This document shows, one piece after another, positions 43,704 to 51,501 of a stretch of 64,000 nt of DNA. Source of the stretch: Methanocella_A sp049676595 (GTDB lineage: Archaea; Halobacteriota; Methanocellia; Methanocellales; Methanocellaceae). The position numbers and the translations under genes were made by a program. Position 1 is the first letter of the stretch; each line of letters opens with the position of its first letter. The stretch covers positions 1,116,001 through 1,180,000 of the forward strand of contig NZ_CP187259.1 in assembly GCF_049676595.1 (NCBI RefSeq), in the 5' to 3' direction. The notes under the pieces were generated by a model, which saw only the letters and a list, made by a program, of their open reading frames with translations, was not told the DNA's origin and searched no databases.

Positions 43704-44618
43704 ATGTCAGAACACAAGGATATTGACTGGTACACTCTCGCCGGCCTCGGAATCATCGGCGGCCTGATCTGTATCTACGCCGCATATGCCCTGAACACGA
43801 TCCTGGGAGTAAGCTACTTTGCTTTCCTGGGTGCAGTAGGCGCAATTCTGGCCACCGTCTGGGGTGCAGATGCGGTCAGAAGGATCTGTAAGTTCGGTAT
43901 CGGTACTGGCGTGCCATCTATCGGCATGCTCGCTTTCGGTATGGGTCTCGCAACGACCCTGCTCGGCCTGAAGGTCGGAGACTACCTCGCAACCCACGGC
44001 CTCTCCATGGTCGTCGCTAACATGCCGGTTGCACTGCTGGTCGCTCCGATCGCAGCAGTAGTATTCTCCCTGATCCAGGGCGCAATCATCGGCTTCATCG
44101 CACAGAACATCATCAAGATGAAGATCCCGACCATGCAGGTCGGCATGACCATGATCTCGGGTGCCGCATGCATGATCTACCTCGGCTACACGGTCGCAGT
44201 GACCGGCGGCGCCTTCGACTTCGGCTCCATGATGACCAAGGTCGTCGACACCGGCTTCATCGCACCGCTCTTCATCGTAGGCGCTCTCCCGATGCTGCAC
44301 GCGTTCAACGCCTGCATGGGTCCGGACGAGTTCCAGAAGAGGACGCTCACCCTGGCCGTCGAGGCAGCAACCATGAGCATGGTAATCTTCGGCATTCTCT
44401 CCTTCGCCGCTCCGGCATTCACCATTGATGCCGCAACCGGTAAGGCAATCGTCGACACCAAGCTCATCACGATGCAGACCATGATCTCCAGCGTTATCAC
44501 CATAGCGCTCGGCCTGCTTGCCTGGTTCATCGCATACCTGGCATACTTCGGCAAGGTCAAGGAAAGCGGAGTACCCATCCTGTCCACTGGTCTCTTACCC
44601 AAGAAGGAGGAGCAGTAA
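43704..44618 (+). CDS. mtrC: Tetrahydromethanopterin S-methyltransferase subunit C
   Basis: 304-aa membrane subunit, about eight helices, with GADAVRRICKFGIGTGVPSI and HAFNACMGPDEFQKRTL as family signatures. Stop abuts the mtrB start without a gap. Confidence 0.95.
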   Translation: MSEHKDIDWYTLAGLGIIGGLICIYAAYALNTILGVSYFAFLGAVGAILATVWGADAVRRICKFGIGTGVPSIGMLAFGMGLATTLLGLKVGDYLATHGLSMVVANMPVALLVAPIAAVVFSLIQGAIIGFIAQNIIKMKIPTMQVGMTMISGAACMIYLGYTVAVTGGAFDFGSMMTKVVDTGFIAPLFIVGALPMLHAFNACMGPDEFQKRTLTLAVEAATMSMVIFGILSFAAPAFTIDAATGKAIVDTKLITMQTMISSVITIALGLLAWFIAYLAYFGKVKESGVPILSTGLLPKKEEQ

Positions 44619-44933
44619 ATGTCGGACTACGTAAAGTTACTACCAGAGTACAAGCTCTCGTACAACCTCAAGACGGGTAAAGTCGAGCCCGAGGCAGGAG
44701 GCGTCGTAAAGTACAACTTCAAGCCTATCAACGAGAACCTCGACAAGCTCGACAAGTACGCAGATGACCTGTTGAACTCGCTGACTCCCACTGGCGCATT
44801 CCTGGAGACTTTCCCCGGCAGGGAAAAGTCGCTGTACTTCGCCAGCATAGGGACCAACCTGTTCTACGGCTTCATCTTTGGTGGCATAGCAGCGTTCGTA
44901 TTAGTAATGCTGATACTGGCGAAGGTGATCTAA
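44619..44933 (+). CDS. mtrB: Tetrahydromethanopterin S-methyltransferase subunit B
   Basis: 104 aa: a soluble N-terminal part (MSDYVKLLPEYKLSYNLKTG) and one C-terminal membrane helix (GFIFGGIAAFVLVMLILAKVI), the normal MtrB layout. 1 bp before mtrA. Confidence 0.94.
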   Translation: MSDYVKLLPEYKLSYNLKTGKVEPEAGGVVKYNFKPINENLDKLDKYADDLLNSLTPTGAFLETFPGREKSLYFASIGTNLFYGFIFGGIAAFVLVMLILAKVI

Positions 44934-46268
44934 TATGGTTGAAAAGAAAGAGCCAGCAAAGGGATGGCCGGTTATTAAGGGCGAGTTCGATGTTGGTGAC
45001 CCGAAGAGCTGTGTTGCAGTAGCGACCGCGGGTTCCCACTTCGGCCAGTGGCCGATTAAGGCTGGTGCTGCCATTTCGGGTCCGTTCCACACTGAGAACC
45101 TGGGTATCGAGAAGATTGTGGCTAATGTCATCTCGAACCCGAACATCCGGTTCATCATCATTACCGGTGCTGAGGTTAAGGGCCACATTTCGGGCGACGC
45201 TCTCGAGTGTCTGCACAAGAATGGCCTTAAGAGCGGCAGAATTGTCGGTGCCAAGGGCGCTATCCCCTTCATCGAGAACCTCGATGACAAGGCGGTTAAG
45301 AGGTTCCAGGAGCAGGTCCAGACTGTCTACATGATTGATGTAGAGGATGAGCCGAAGATTACGGCTGCCATCAAGGACTGCATCGCCAAGGACCCCGGCG
45401 CGTTTGCCGGTGAGCCGATGCTGCTCGAGATCAAGGAAACCAAGATCGGCGAGGAAGAGGAAGAAGCCGGCGAAGTAGTCGCAGGCGCCGTCCCCGCAGG
45501 CGGAGTCGTCAGCGGCATGGCCTCTGAGATCATGATGATCCAGACCAGAGTCAGGCTTATCAAGCAGGATGTCAAGGGCATCGGCTACCTGAACAAGTTC
45601 GCCATGGGCTGGTACGCAGGCAAGATGGAAGGCGTCATGATCGGCTTAATTCTGTCTCTGCTATTGCTCGCTCTGCTGTTCCCGCACGGAGTGGACCTAT
45701 CGACATTGAGGATTAAGTAGGTGATCTAATATGGTTGAAAAGAAAGAGCCAGCAAAGGGATGGCCGGTTATTAAGGGCGAGTTCGATGTTGGTGACCCGA
45801 AGAGCTGTGTTGCAGTAGCGACCGCGGGTTCCCACTTCGGCCAGTGGCCGATTAAGGCTGGTGCTGCCATTTCGGGTCCGTTCCACACTGAGAACCTGGG
45901 TATCGAGAAGATTGTGGCTAATGTCATCTCGAACCCGAACATCCGGTTCATCATCATTACCGGTGCTGAGGTTAAGGGCCACATTTCGGGCGACGCTCTC
46001 GAGTGTCTGCACAAGAATGGCCTTAAGAGCGGCAGAATTGTCGGTGCCAAGGGCGCTATCCCCTTCATCGAGAACCTCGATGACAAGGCGGTTAAGAGGT
46101 TCCAGGAGCAGGTCCAGACTGTCTACATGATTGATGTAGAGGATGAGCCGAAGATTACGGCTGCCATCAAGGACTGCATCGCCAAGGACCCCGGCGCGTT
46201 TGCCGGTGAGCCGATGCTGCTCGAGATCAAGGAAACCAAGATCGGCGAGGAAGAGGAAGAAGCCGGCG
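44923..46268 (+). repeat. 550-bp exact direct repeat in mtrA and the mtrA-mtrF fusion
   Basis: 44923-45472 and 45719-46268 are the same sequence base for base by direct reading, offset 796. The repeat begins 12 bp before each ATG (aggtgatctaat) and ends in the acidic linker, at GAAGCCGGCG, after which one copy goes on as MtrA and the other as MtrF. The coordinates given span both copies and the unique 246 bp between them. Confidence 0.95.
44935..45720 (+). CDS. mtrA: Tetrahydromethanopterin S-methyltransferase subunit A (corrinoid protein)
   Basis: Carries the cobamide that receives and hands on the methyl group. 261 aa: cytoplasmic domain 1-175 with the axial His84 in GAEVKGHISGDAL, an acidic linker GEEEEEAG, then the MtrA-specific amphipathic region and one membrane helix (GVMIGLILSLLLLALLF). 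Its first 550 bp, including 12 bp before ATG, recur exactly in the next gene. Within that block Val and Ile codons are often GTT/ATT, unlike the rest of the operon. The frame from 45476 on is typical MtrA C-terminus, so this copy is the complete subunit. Confidence 0.95.
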   Translation: MVEKKEPAKGWPVIKGEFDVGDPKSCVAVATAGSHFGQWPIKAGAAISGPFHTENLGIEKIVANVISNPNIRFIIITGAEVKGHISGDALECLHKNGLKSGRIVGAKGAIPFIENLDDKAVKRFQEQVQTVYMIDVEDEPKITAAIKDCIAKDPGAFAGEPMLLEIKETKIGEEEEEAGEVVAGAVPAGGVVSGMASEIMMIQTRVRLIKQDVKGIGYLNKFAMGWYAGKMEGVMIGLILSLLLLALLFPHGVDLSTLRIK

Positions 46269-46477
46269 GCGAAGTCGCAACCACCGTTGCAGCAGCGAAG
46301 CCGGACAAGGAAATTCCGCCTCTGGTAGACGACGTCTGCTACCGTGCGCAGCTCTGCGCCAGAAACCAGAAGCTGACTTCTGCAGTAGGCGCAACCAAAG
46401 TACTCGGGTTCGTCCTGGGCGCAGTCTTCGTGATCGCGTTCGTTCTGATCCCCGTGTGGCTGATGGGAGGGTTCTAA
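45731..46477 (+). CDS. mtrF: MtrA cobamide domain fused to MtrF
   Basis: 248 aa. Residues 1-179 are identical to MtrA, including His84. After EEEEEAGG and an Ala/Lys linker (EVATTVAAAKPDKEIPPLVD) comes a complete MtrF: DVCYRAQLCARNQKLTSAVG and a membrane helix VLGFVLGAVFVIAFVLIPVW. It lies exactly where mtrF lies in the standard mtrEDCBAFGH order, and no other mtrF is present. If translated, each Mtr complex would hold a second corrinoid site. A database note may exist for MtrA-like extensions on MtrF in some methanogens; I cannot verify it. Confidence 0.92.
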   Translation: MVEKKEPAKGWPVIKGEFDVGDPKSCVAVATAGSHFGQWPIKAGAAISGPFHTENLGIEKIVANVISNPNIRFIIITGAEVKGHISGDALECLHKNGLKSGRIVGAKGAIPFIENLDDKAVKRFQEQVQTVYMIDVEDEPKITAAIKDCIAKDPGAFAGEPMLLEIKETKIGEEEEEAGGEVATTVAAAKPDKEIPPLVDDVCYRAQLCARNQKLTSAVGATKVLGFVLGAVFVIAFVLIPVWLMGGF

Positions 46478-46478
46478 A

Positions 46479-46682
46479 ATGGTATACGTTGACCCCAAGG
46501 ACTACGCAGCAGCGATCAGGAAAGTCGATGGCATCGAGGAGAAGGTGGAGTTCACCTTCGCCGAGATCCAGCAGACTGAAGGAAAGAGGTTAGGCAGAGA
46601 AGTCGGAATACTGTACGGATTCCTGTTCGGAGCGTTAATCTACGTCGCGTACAGCATATTTATCCAGTTAGGACTGATTTAA
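46479..46682 (+). CDS. mtrG: Tetrahydromethanopterin S-methyltransferase subunit G
   Basis: 67 aa: N-terminal VDPKDYAAAIRKVDGIEEKVEF helix pair and one C-terminal membrane helix (GILYGFLFGALIYVAYSIFI), typical MtrG. It starts 1 bp after the fusion gene. Confidence 0.93.
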   Translation: MVYVDPKDYAAAIRKVDGIEEKVEFTFAEIQQTEGKRLGREVGILYGFLFGALIYVAYSIFIQLGLI

Positions 46683-46695
46683 GGGAGGTTTACCA

Positions 46696-47634
46696 ATGTT
46701 CAAGTATGCAAATCAACAGAAAGTCTACGAGGTTGGTAGAGCTAAGGTAGGCGGCCAGCCGGGCGAGTACCCCACCGTACTGGCAGGTTCTATCTTCTAC
46801 GGCAAGCACAAGATCGTCAGCGATGAGAAGACCGGTGTTTTCGACAAGGAAATCGCTGAGAAGCTCGTAAGGCAGCAGGAAGAGATGAGCGACATCACCG
46901 GAAACCCGATCTGGGTCCAGATTGTCGCTAACTATCCCGAAGCCATCGCTAAGTACATTACCTGGTACGCAGACATGGGCAAGGATGCATTCCTCGTCGA
47001 CTCGTCCGCAGCAGACACCAGGGTTGCCGGTGCGAAGAAGGCAGATGAGATCGGTATCAGCGACCGTGTCATCTACAACTCCATCAACGCAGCAGCAGCT
47101 CCCGCCGAACTTGAGGCAATCAAGCCCCTGAAGTTCACCTCCGCCATCGTCCTCGGCTTCAACGCCATGGACATGTCGGTCAAGGGCAGGATGGAGATGT
47201 TCACCAAGGGCGGCGCAGGCCAGGCAAAGGGCATGCTCCCCCTCGCTACTGAGAAAGGCATCACCAGGCCTCTCCTCGACGTAGCAGCTACCCCCCTGGG
47301 CAGCGGTTCCGGTGCGACCTACAGGTCCATCTTCGCCGTCAAGTCCCAGCTCGGAGAGCCTGTGGGCGGCGGCTACCACAACATCCCGTCCGCATGGTCC
47401 TGGCTGAAGAAGTTCAAGAAGCAGCCCGGCAAGGAAGGCGCATACATGCCCTCCGACATTGGCAGCAACCTCGTTGCCATCACCCTCGGCTGTGACTTCT
47501 GCCTGTACGGCCCGATCGAGCACTCTGTTGAGGTTTTCCCCGCAGTAGCCATGAACGACATCATCGTCGCAGAGGCTGCCAAGGACCTCGGCACCACGCC
47601 GGTCGACTTCCACCCGCTCAAGAAGCTGGTATAA
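46696..47634 (+). CDS. mtrH: Tetrahydromethanopterin S-methyltransferase subunit H
   Basis: 312-aa soluble TIM-barrel methyltransferase that moves the methyl from methyl-H4MPT to the MtrA cobamide. Family signatures: GGQPGEYPTVLAGSIFYGKH and AFLVDSSAADTRVAGAKKA. GGGAGGT precedes ATG 46696. Last gene of the mtr operon, followed by a hairpin terminator. Confidence 0.97.
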   Translation: MFKYANQQKVYEVGRAKVGGQPGEYPTVLAGSIFYGKHKIVSDEKTGVFDKEIAEKLVRQQEEMSDITGNPIWVQIVANYPEAIAKYITWYADMGKDAFLVDSSAADTRVAGAKKADEIGISDRVIYNSINAAAAPAELEAIKPLKFTSAIVLGFNAMDMSVKGRMEMFTKGGAGQAKGMLPLATEKGITRPLLDVAATPLGSGSGATYRSIFAVKSQLGEPVGGGYHNIPSAWSWLKKFKKQPGKEGAYMPSDIGSNLVAITLGCDFCLYGPIEHSVEVFPAVAMNDIIVAEAAKDLGTTPVDFHPLKKLV

Positions 47635-47645
47635 GTTCGAATATG

Positions 47646-47665
47646 ACTGGCAGGCAACTGCCAGT
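47646..47665 (+). terminator. mtr operon terminator with GCAA tetraloop
   Basis: ACTGGCAG-GCAA-CTGCCAGT, perfect 8-bp stem and GNRA loop, followed by tacatctttttt. Same architecture as the mcr terminator. Confidence 0.8.
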
Positions 47666-47803
47666 TACATCTTTTTTAAAACAGTTTATCGGCTTACTCT
47701 TTTACGCTTTTACATAAATCGCCGTATGCTTTAAGCCTCATAAAAGCACAAACTATATAGTATCAGTGTAAAAATCTTTGATAATTATTCCACGGTGATC
47801 TGG

Positions 47804-49300
47804 ATGCAACTAAAACCTTTACTCAGAAAATTCGGCCCGAAGCCGCACATTGCTGAGAGCCCTTATCTGTCGCTCGTGTCCCAGACGTCTTCTCCGGGCA
47901 TGAACTTCAAAGTCGACATAGCAAAGACCAACTACTACGTTGTTGCATCCGTCGAAATGGGAAACACCACCACCAAGTGCATTCTCACTGCTACTAACCT
48001 CGAAACTGGCAAGACTTACCTTCTTAACAAGACCGTCAAGATGTCGAGGGACGTCCGGGATCCGAAACCCGGCGAAGATGTATTCGGCAAGACTCTCGAC
48101 GGCCGGAAGCTCACCAGAAATTCTGTGGGAGAGATGGTCCAGAATAATTTGCTGGAATCTCTAAAAGCCGTAAACCTCTCGGTCGAGAACGACCTGAACT
48201 TCGTGGTGCGCAGCACCGGCGTCGTCGCAGGCTTCGACAGCCCGGACGATGTGGGCGAGTTCATCCTGGCCCTGGCCGACGGCTGCATCCAGGCAAAGGT
48301 GCCGCCGAAGAACATGTGCCCGGCCATGAACAAGGATAACATTCTGGCCAGAATCAGGCCTTACTCTTTTCTCGACAAAGTCTACTTCGATGGCGCAGTC
48401 GCCAGTACGCTGCCCCCAGTAGGCAGCTCGGGCGTGGAGATCGTGGCCAACGAGATGGAGGGCGAGCTCGCCACGGCCGGCATAAAGGAGGCGGCGAAGT
48501 GGGCTGATGTGGACTTCAGGAACCCCTGCTGCAGCATCGACTTTGGTACGACCCTCAAAGGCCGCGTCACCAACGACGACGTACCTTATTCTAAGACCGT
48601 CGGCAGCTTCTGCGGCCTTGCCGGAGCTATCCCGGATGCCATCGTGCGTGGTTCTGGCATCGTGGACAAGAAATACGGTAATGTGCTGGACGTGACCGAG
48701 AAGTACAAGCCTGGCGTAATTACAGAAGTGCTCAAGGACAAGGTCATCGAGGACTACGCAAAGATGGCTCACGAGCTGGTCCAGATCGAGGTCGTCCCCG
48801 AAGGCCGTAAATGGTACGGCAGCGTACCGGTCAACCCGAAGGCTGCAAAGACCAATGGCGTCGTCCTGATCGGCTGCGAAGTAGGCGAGAACGGCAAAGA
48901 CCTGCCCAGGCTGAACGCCGTGGGCGAAGAGGTCTACAAGAAGCACGGTATCCAGACCATGCTGGCCACGCTGGACATGACCAGCGCAATGATTGCCTAC
49001 CGCCTGCTCAAGACTGCCCTGGACAACCAGCTGATCTCCGGCAAGACCGCGATCGGCATCACCGGCAGAGCCGGCATAACCGGCAACAAGCCCTACCTGA
49101 TCGTCGAGAAGATCGGCTCGCTGGGCATCTACGACAACCCCAACGATAATGTGGTCTTCTGCGATGACGGCCTGGCCAGAGGCGCAGCCGTGATGGCCCG
49201 GTGCATGAACTCCTTCGGCACGCCAAAACACCCCATGGGCGGCAGGAGAGGTGGCAAGTGCATCCTGGCAGATCGCATGAAGCTGCAAAACAAGAAATAA
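47804..49300 (+). CDS. Methanogenesis marker protein 14
   Basis: 498 aa from ATG 47804 (a GTG three codons upstream is possible). The family occurs with methanogenesis and its function is not established. Two segments look like ASKHA ATPase phosphate loops: VVASVEMGNTTTKCIL (about 45) and CSIDFGTTLKGR (about 245). This is my reading of the motifs. Reductive activators of corrinoid proteins are ASKHA ATPases, and the gene follows mtr immediately, so an activator role for MtrA is a reasonable hypothesis. The C-terminus is basic (GGRRGGKCILADRMKLQNKK). Confidence 0.85.
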   Translation: MQLKPLLRKFGPKPHIAESPYLSLVSQTSSPGMNFKVDIAKTNYYVVASVEMGNTTTKCILTATNLETGKTYLLNKTVKMSRDVRDPKPGEDVFGKTLDGRKLTRNSVGEMVQNNLLESLKAVNLSVENDLNFVVRSTGVVAGFDSPDDVGEFILALADGCIQAKVPPKNMCPAMNKDNILARIRPYSFLDKVYFDGAVASTLPPVGSSGVEIVANEMEGELATAGIKEAAKWADVDFRNPCCSIDFGTTLKGRVTNDDVPYSKTVGSFCGLAGAIPDAIVRGSGIVDKKYGNVLDVTEKYKPGVITEVLKDKVIEDYAKMAHELVQIEVVPEGRKWYGSVPVNPKAAKTNGVVLIGCEVGENGKDLPRLNAVGEEVYKKHGIQTMLATLDMTSAMIAYRLLKTALDNQLISGKTAIGITGRAGITGNKPYLIVEKIGSLGIYDNPNDNVVFCDDGLARGAAVMARCMNSFGTPKHPMGGRRGGKCILADRMKLQNKK

Positions 49301-49310
49301 CGGTGTATCA

Positions 49311-49997
49311 ATGGCCTGTCTAAACGATTTCAACTACGAGATCCTGCTGTCTCACTGCACCCTGAGAGAGGGCGAGGAGTTCATCCGGTCGAAATACTGG
49401 GAAACTTACTACTTCGAGCCGGGCTTCATGGTGCTCGGCCTGCGGACGCTGGGAGAAGGTGCGATTCCCGTGGCTATCGAGGATAACACGGACGACACCG
49501 TCATCTTCACCTATACCAAGCCATGCATGGGCACTTTCGTCCTTCGCATCCCCGGAGTACCCGACGAAGTAAAAAGGGTCCGCTCCGGCTACACCAAATC
49601 GCTCACCCTCGACCGGTGGACCGGTACCGGAGAAAAGAAGGCGGCGGCCGCAGAAGCGGTCACCTGCCCGCTTGACGTCTCCCTTCGGAATTTTAACTAC
49701 GACATCCTGTCCCACTTCAAGACCTTCCGGGAGTGCGAAAAGTTCATCCGGTCAAAGTACTGGGAAACCTACTACTTCCCCCCAGAATTCCGGGTGCTTG
49801 GCCTGAGGCCGCTGGGTAAAGATTATATACCAGTGGCTATTGACGACAAAGATGAAAATAATATAATCTTCCCCTTCCACGACTCGACGATGGGGCCGCT
49901 GGTAATCATGATCAAAAGCGTGTCCGCCGAGGCAAAGCGGGTCCGGGAGAACTACTCCAAGGACCTGACGCTAAAAAAGTGGAAGGAGACTACTTAA
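49311..49997 (+). CDS. Protein with two tandem copies of a ~100-aa unknown domain
   Basis: 228 aa. Residues 2-105 and 122-225 are homologous: both contain (N)FNYxIL near the start, FIRSKYWETYYF, a xVLGLRxLGxxxIPVAIxD strand, and end with RVRxxYxKxLTLxxW. The linker is TGEKKAAAAEAVTCP. No catalytic residues stand out and I do not recognise the domain. It begins 10 bp after marker 14 and is probably co-transcribed with it. Confidence 0.72.
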   Translation: MACLNDFNYEILLSHCTLREGEEFIRSKYWETYYFEPGFMVLGLRTLGEGAIPVAIEDNTDDTVIFTYTKPCMGTFVLRIPGVPDEVKRVRSGYTKSLTLDRWTGTGEKKAAAAEAVTCPLDVSLRNFNYDILSHFKTFRECEKFIRSKYWETYYFPPEFRVLGLRPLGKDYIPVAIDDKDENNIIFPFHDSTMGPLVIMIKSVSAEAKRVRENYSKDLTLKKWKETT

Positions 49998-50007
49998 TAT
50001 TCATCAA

Positions 50008-50784
50008 TTGATAGGATGTGTTACTATTCCTGCTGTGAAGAAATCCTCGGGCGCTGCCATTGCAGCACCCAAGAAAGCCGCTGCACCTAAGAAAGTCGCC
50101 AGCAAGCCTGTTGTCAAGGCTGCTGCCCCGAAGAAGGTAGCTGCAAAGCCTGCTAAGGCCGCCGCCGCTCCGAAGAAAGTAGTAGCGGCGAAGGCGCCTG
50201 TCAAGGCTGCTGCATCTAAGAAGGTGGCTGCTGTTAAGGCACCAGCAAAGGCTGCAGTACCAAAAAAGGCTGTAGCTAAAAAGGCTCCGGTTAAGGCTGC
50301 CTTGAAAGCTCCGGCCGCCAAAAAGGCGGCCCCAAAAACTAAGGCTAAAAAGCCCGAAGGCCAGACGGTCAATGATCTGATCGCTCCCAGGGAGATGGAG
50401 ATCAAGTCCGTTGACGAGCTGCTGGGCATCAAGAAGTTCGAGGATACCCGCAAAAAGCCGATCATCCCCGGCAAATTCGACCTCATCCTCCCGCCCGGGA
50501 CTCCCCGCAAGCTGATCCTTAACCTGGCGAAGGAGTTCGACGTCGAGCTCGTCACGAGGACCGATATCTACGTTCCCATCGGCATCAGCGACATCCAGAG
50601 AGAACTGCTCGCGATCCGGGGCGACGAGAAGACCATCAAAAAATTTGAAAAGATCGTCCTGGACAAGCTTGCAGAGATCACTGCAGACAGTGCTGGTCCT
50701 AATGCCAGCTACGCCGAGCGGATAAAGGCTGGCAAGGCCGTCAAGAAGCCTGCTGCGAAGAAGGCTTCGAAGGCCCGGGCGTAA
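50008..50784 (+). CDS. Ala/Lys/Pro-rich tailed protein with a C-terminal folded domain
   Basis: Up to 258 aa. Residues 10-115 are histone-H1-like repeats of AAPKKV, AAKPAK and KAPVKAA; residues 120-235 look folded (IIPGKFDLILPPGTPRKLI then VELVTRTDIYVPIGISDIQ), followed by another basic tail (KAVKKPAAKKASKARA). The start is uncertain: TTG 50008 or GTG 50035. The folded part may be a methanogen-conserved domain, but I cannot name it. Basic tails suggest nucleic-acid or polyanion contact. Confidence 0.62.
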   Translation: MIGCVTIPAVKKSSGAAIAAPKKAAAPKKVASKPVVKAAAPKKVAAKPAKAAAAPKKVVAAKAPVKAAASKKVAAVKAPAKAAVPKKAVAKKAPVKAALKAPAAKKAAPKTKAKKPEGQTVNDLIAPREMEIKSVDELLGIKKFEDTRKKPIIPGKFDLILPPGTPRKLILNLAKEFDVELVTRTDIYVPIGISDIQRELLAIRGDEKTIKKFEKIVLDKLAEITADSAGPNASYAERIKAGKAVKKPAAKKASKARA

Positions 50785-50805
50785 AAAATTTTTGCGATGC
50801 TATTG

Positions 50806-50826
50806 AGGGAACCTGACCGGTTCCCT
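50806..50826. terminator. Hairpin between convergent genes
   Basis: AGGGAACC-TGACC-GGTTCCCT, 8-bp perfect stem and 5-nt loop, between the stops at 50784 and 50859. Can serve both strands. Confidence 0.65.
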
Positions 50827-50858
50827 GTAACCTTTCTAATCGGAAAATCTAAGTTTTT

Positions 50859-51188
50859 TTAGCCCCCGCCTTCACAGCTGTTGTCAGTATAGACGTCCTT
50901 GATCTTCAGGGCCTCTTCCATGTCCTTGATCTTCCTCTCCACTTCGGCCAGGTCAATCTTGACGCTGTCCTCGTCTTCCTCGGCCGCTCCCCTCTCGTCT
51001 GTGACGGTCAGGTAATGCGTATCATAGTAAAGCTTCGAGCTGTCGATCTGCGCAAAGGTCCTGTCCTCCTCCTTCCTCAGGTCGATGACCTTGCCCAGCG
51101 TCCTCGTGGTGATGTAGCGGACCGTAGTGCCGACTTTGATCGGCTTGCCGTACAGGTCCATGGCTGTGATCGTCTCGCTTGCCTCCAT
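50859..51188 (-). CDS. DUF2098-like small protein
   Basis: 109 aa from ATG 51188, behind a GGAGGAG site. The core GTTVRYITTRTLGKVIDLRK and FAQIDSSKLYYDTHYLTV match the small beta-barrel family I remember as DUF2098, restricted largely to methanogens; the number is from memory. A C-terminal helix (VERKIKDMEEALKIKDV) and a Cys near the end follow. Function unknown. Confidence 0.72.
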   Translation of the reverse strand: MEASETITAMDLYGKPIKVGTTVRYITTRTLGKVIDLRKEEDRTFAQIDSSKLYYDTHYLTVTDERGAAEEDEDSVKIDLAEVERKIKDMEEALKIKDVYTDNSCEGGG

Positions 51189-51247
51189 GTTCTCCTCCGG
51201 AGAATAATCTGCCTTCGGCGTAAATAAACTTAGTGTCGCAGTTGCAT

Positions 51248-51419
51248 GTACGCTGCACTGCGCTTTAACACGATGGACACGAAGGACACTGAGGGCACGA
51301 AGGTTTATCAAGGGCACAAAGGGGGTCGTGTCAAAGGGCGTATCCCTTCGTGTCCTTGATTGGCCTTCGTGTCCTCCGTGTCCTTCGTGCCCTTTGTGTT
51401 TAAGCAAAGCGCAGCGTTC
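51248..51419. repeat. 172-bp imperfect palindromic element
   Basis: Left arm tacgctgcactgcgctttaa... and right arm ...ttaagcaaagcgcagcgttc are inverted. The interior is made of imperfect cacgaaggaca units on the left and tgtccttcgtg units on the right. It fills most of the gap between the DUF2098-like gene and ycaO, leaving about 80 bp for the ycaO promoter. Confidence 0.75.
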
Positions 51420-51440
51420 ACTATGTCAGCGCAACTCGGG

Positions 51441-51453
51441 TTAAAAACTTTTA
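51441..51453 (+). promoter_or_regulatory. TATA-like element before ycaO
   Basis: ttaaaaactttta, about 50-60 nt before ATG 51502; AGGTGACCGG then gives a ribosome site for ycaO. Confidence 0.4.
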
Positions 51454-51501
51454 TGACTCACGACAGCCTATACGCTTTTAGTTTACAGGGCAGGTGACCG
51501 G

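Noticed and set aside
45731..46477. Assembly error as the sole explanation for the mtrA duplication
   Set aside because: Not excluded, but the copies end at different continuations (MtrA tail versus complete MtrF) that are each in frame and needed, so a simple collapse error is unlikely.
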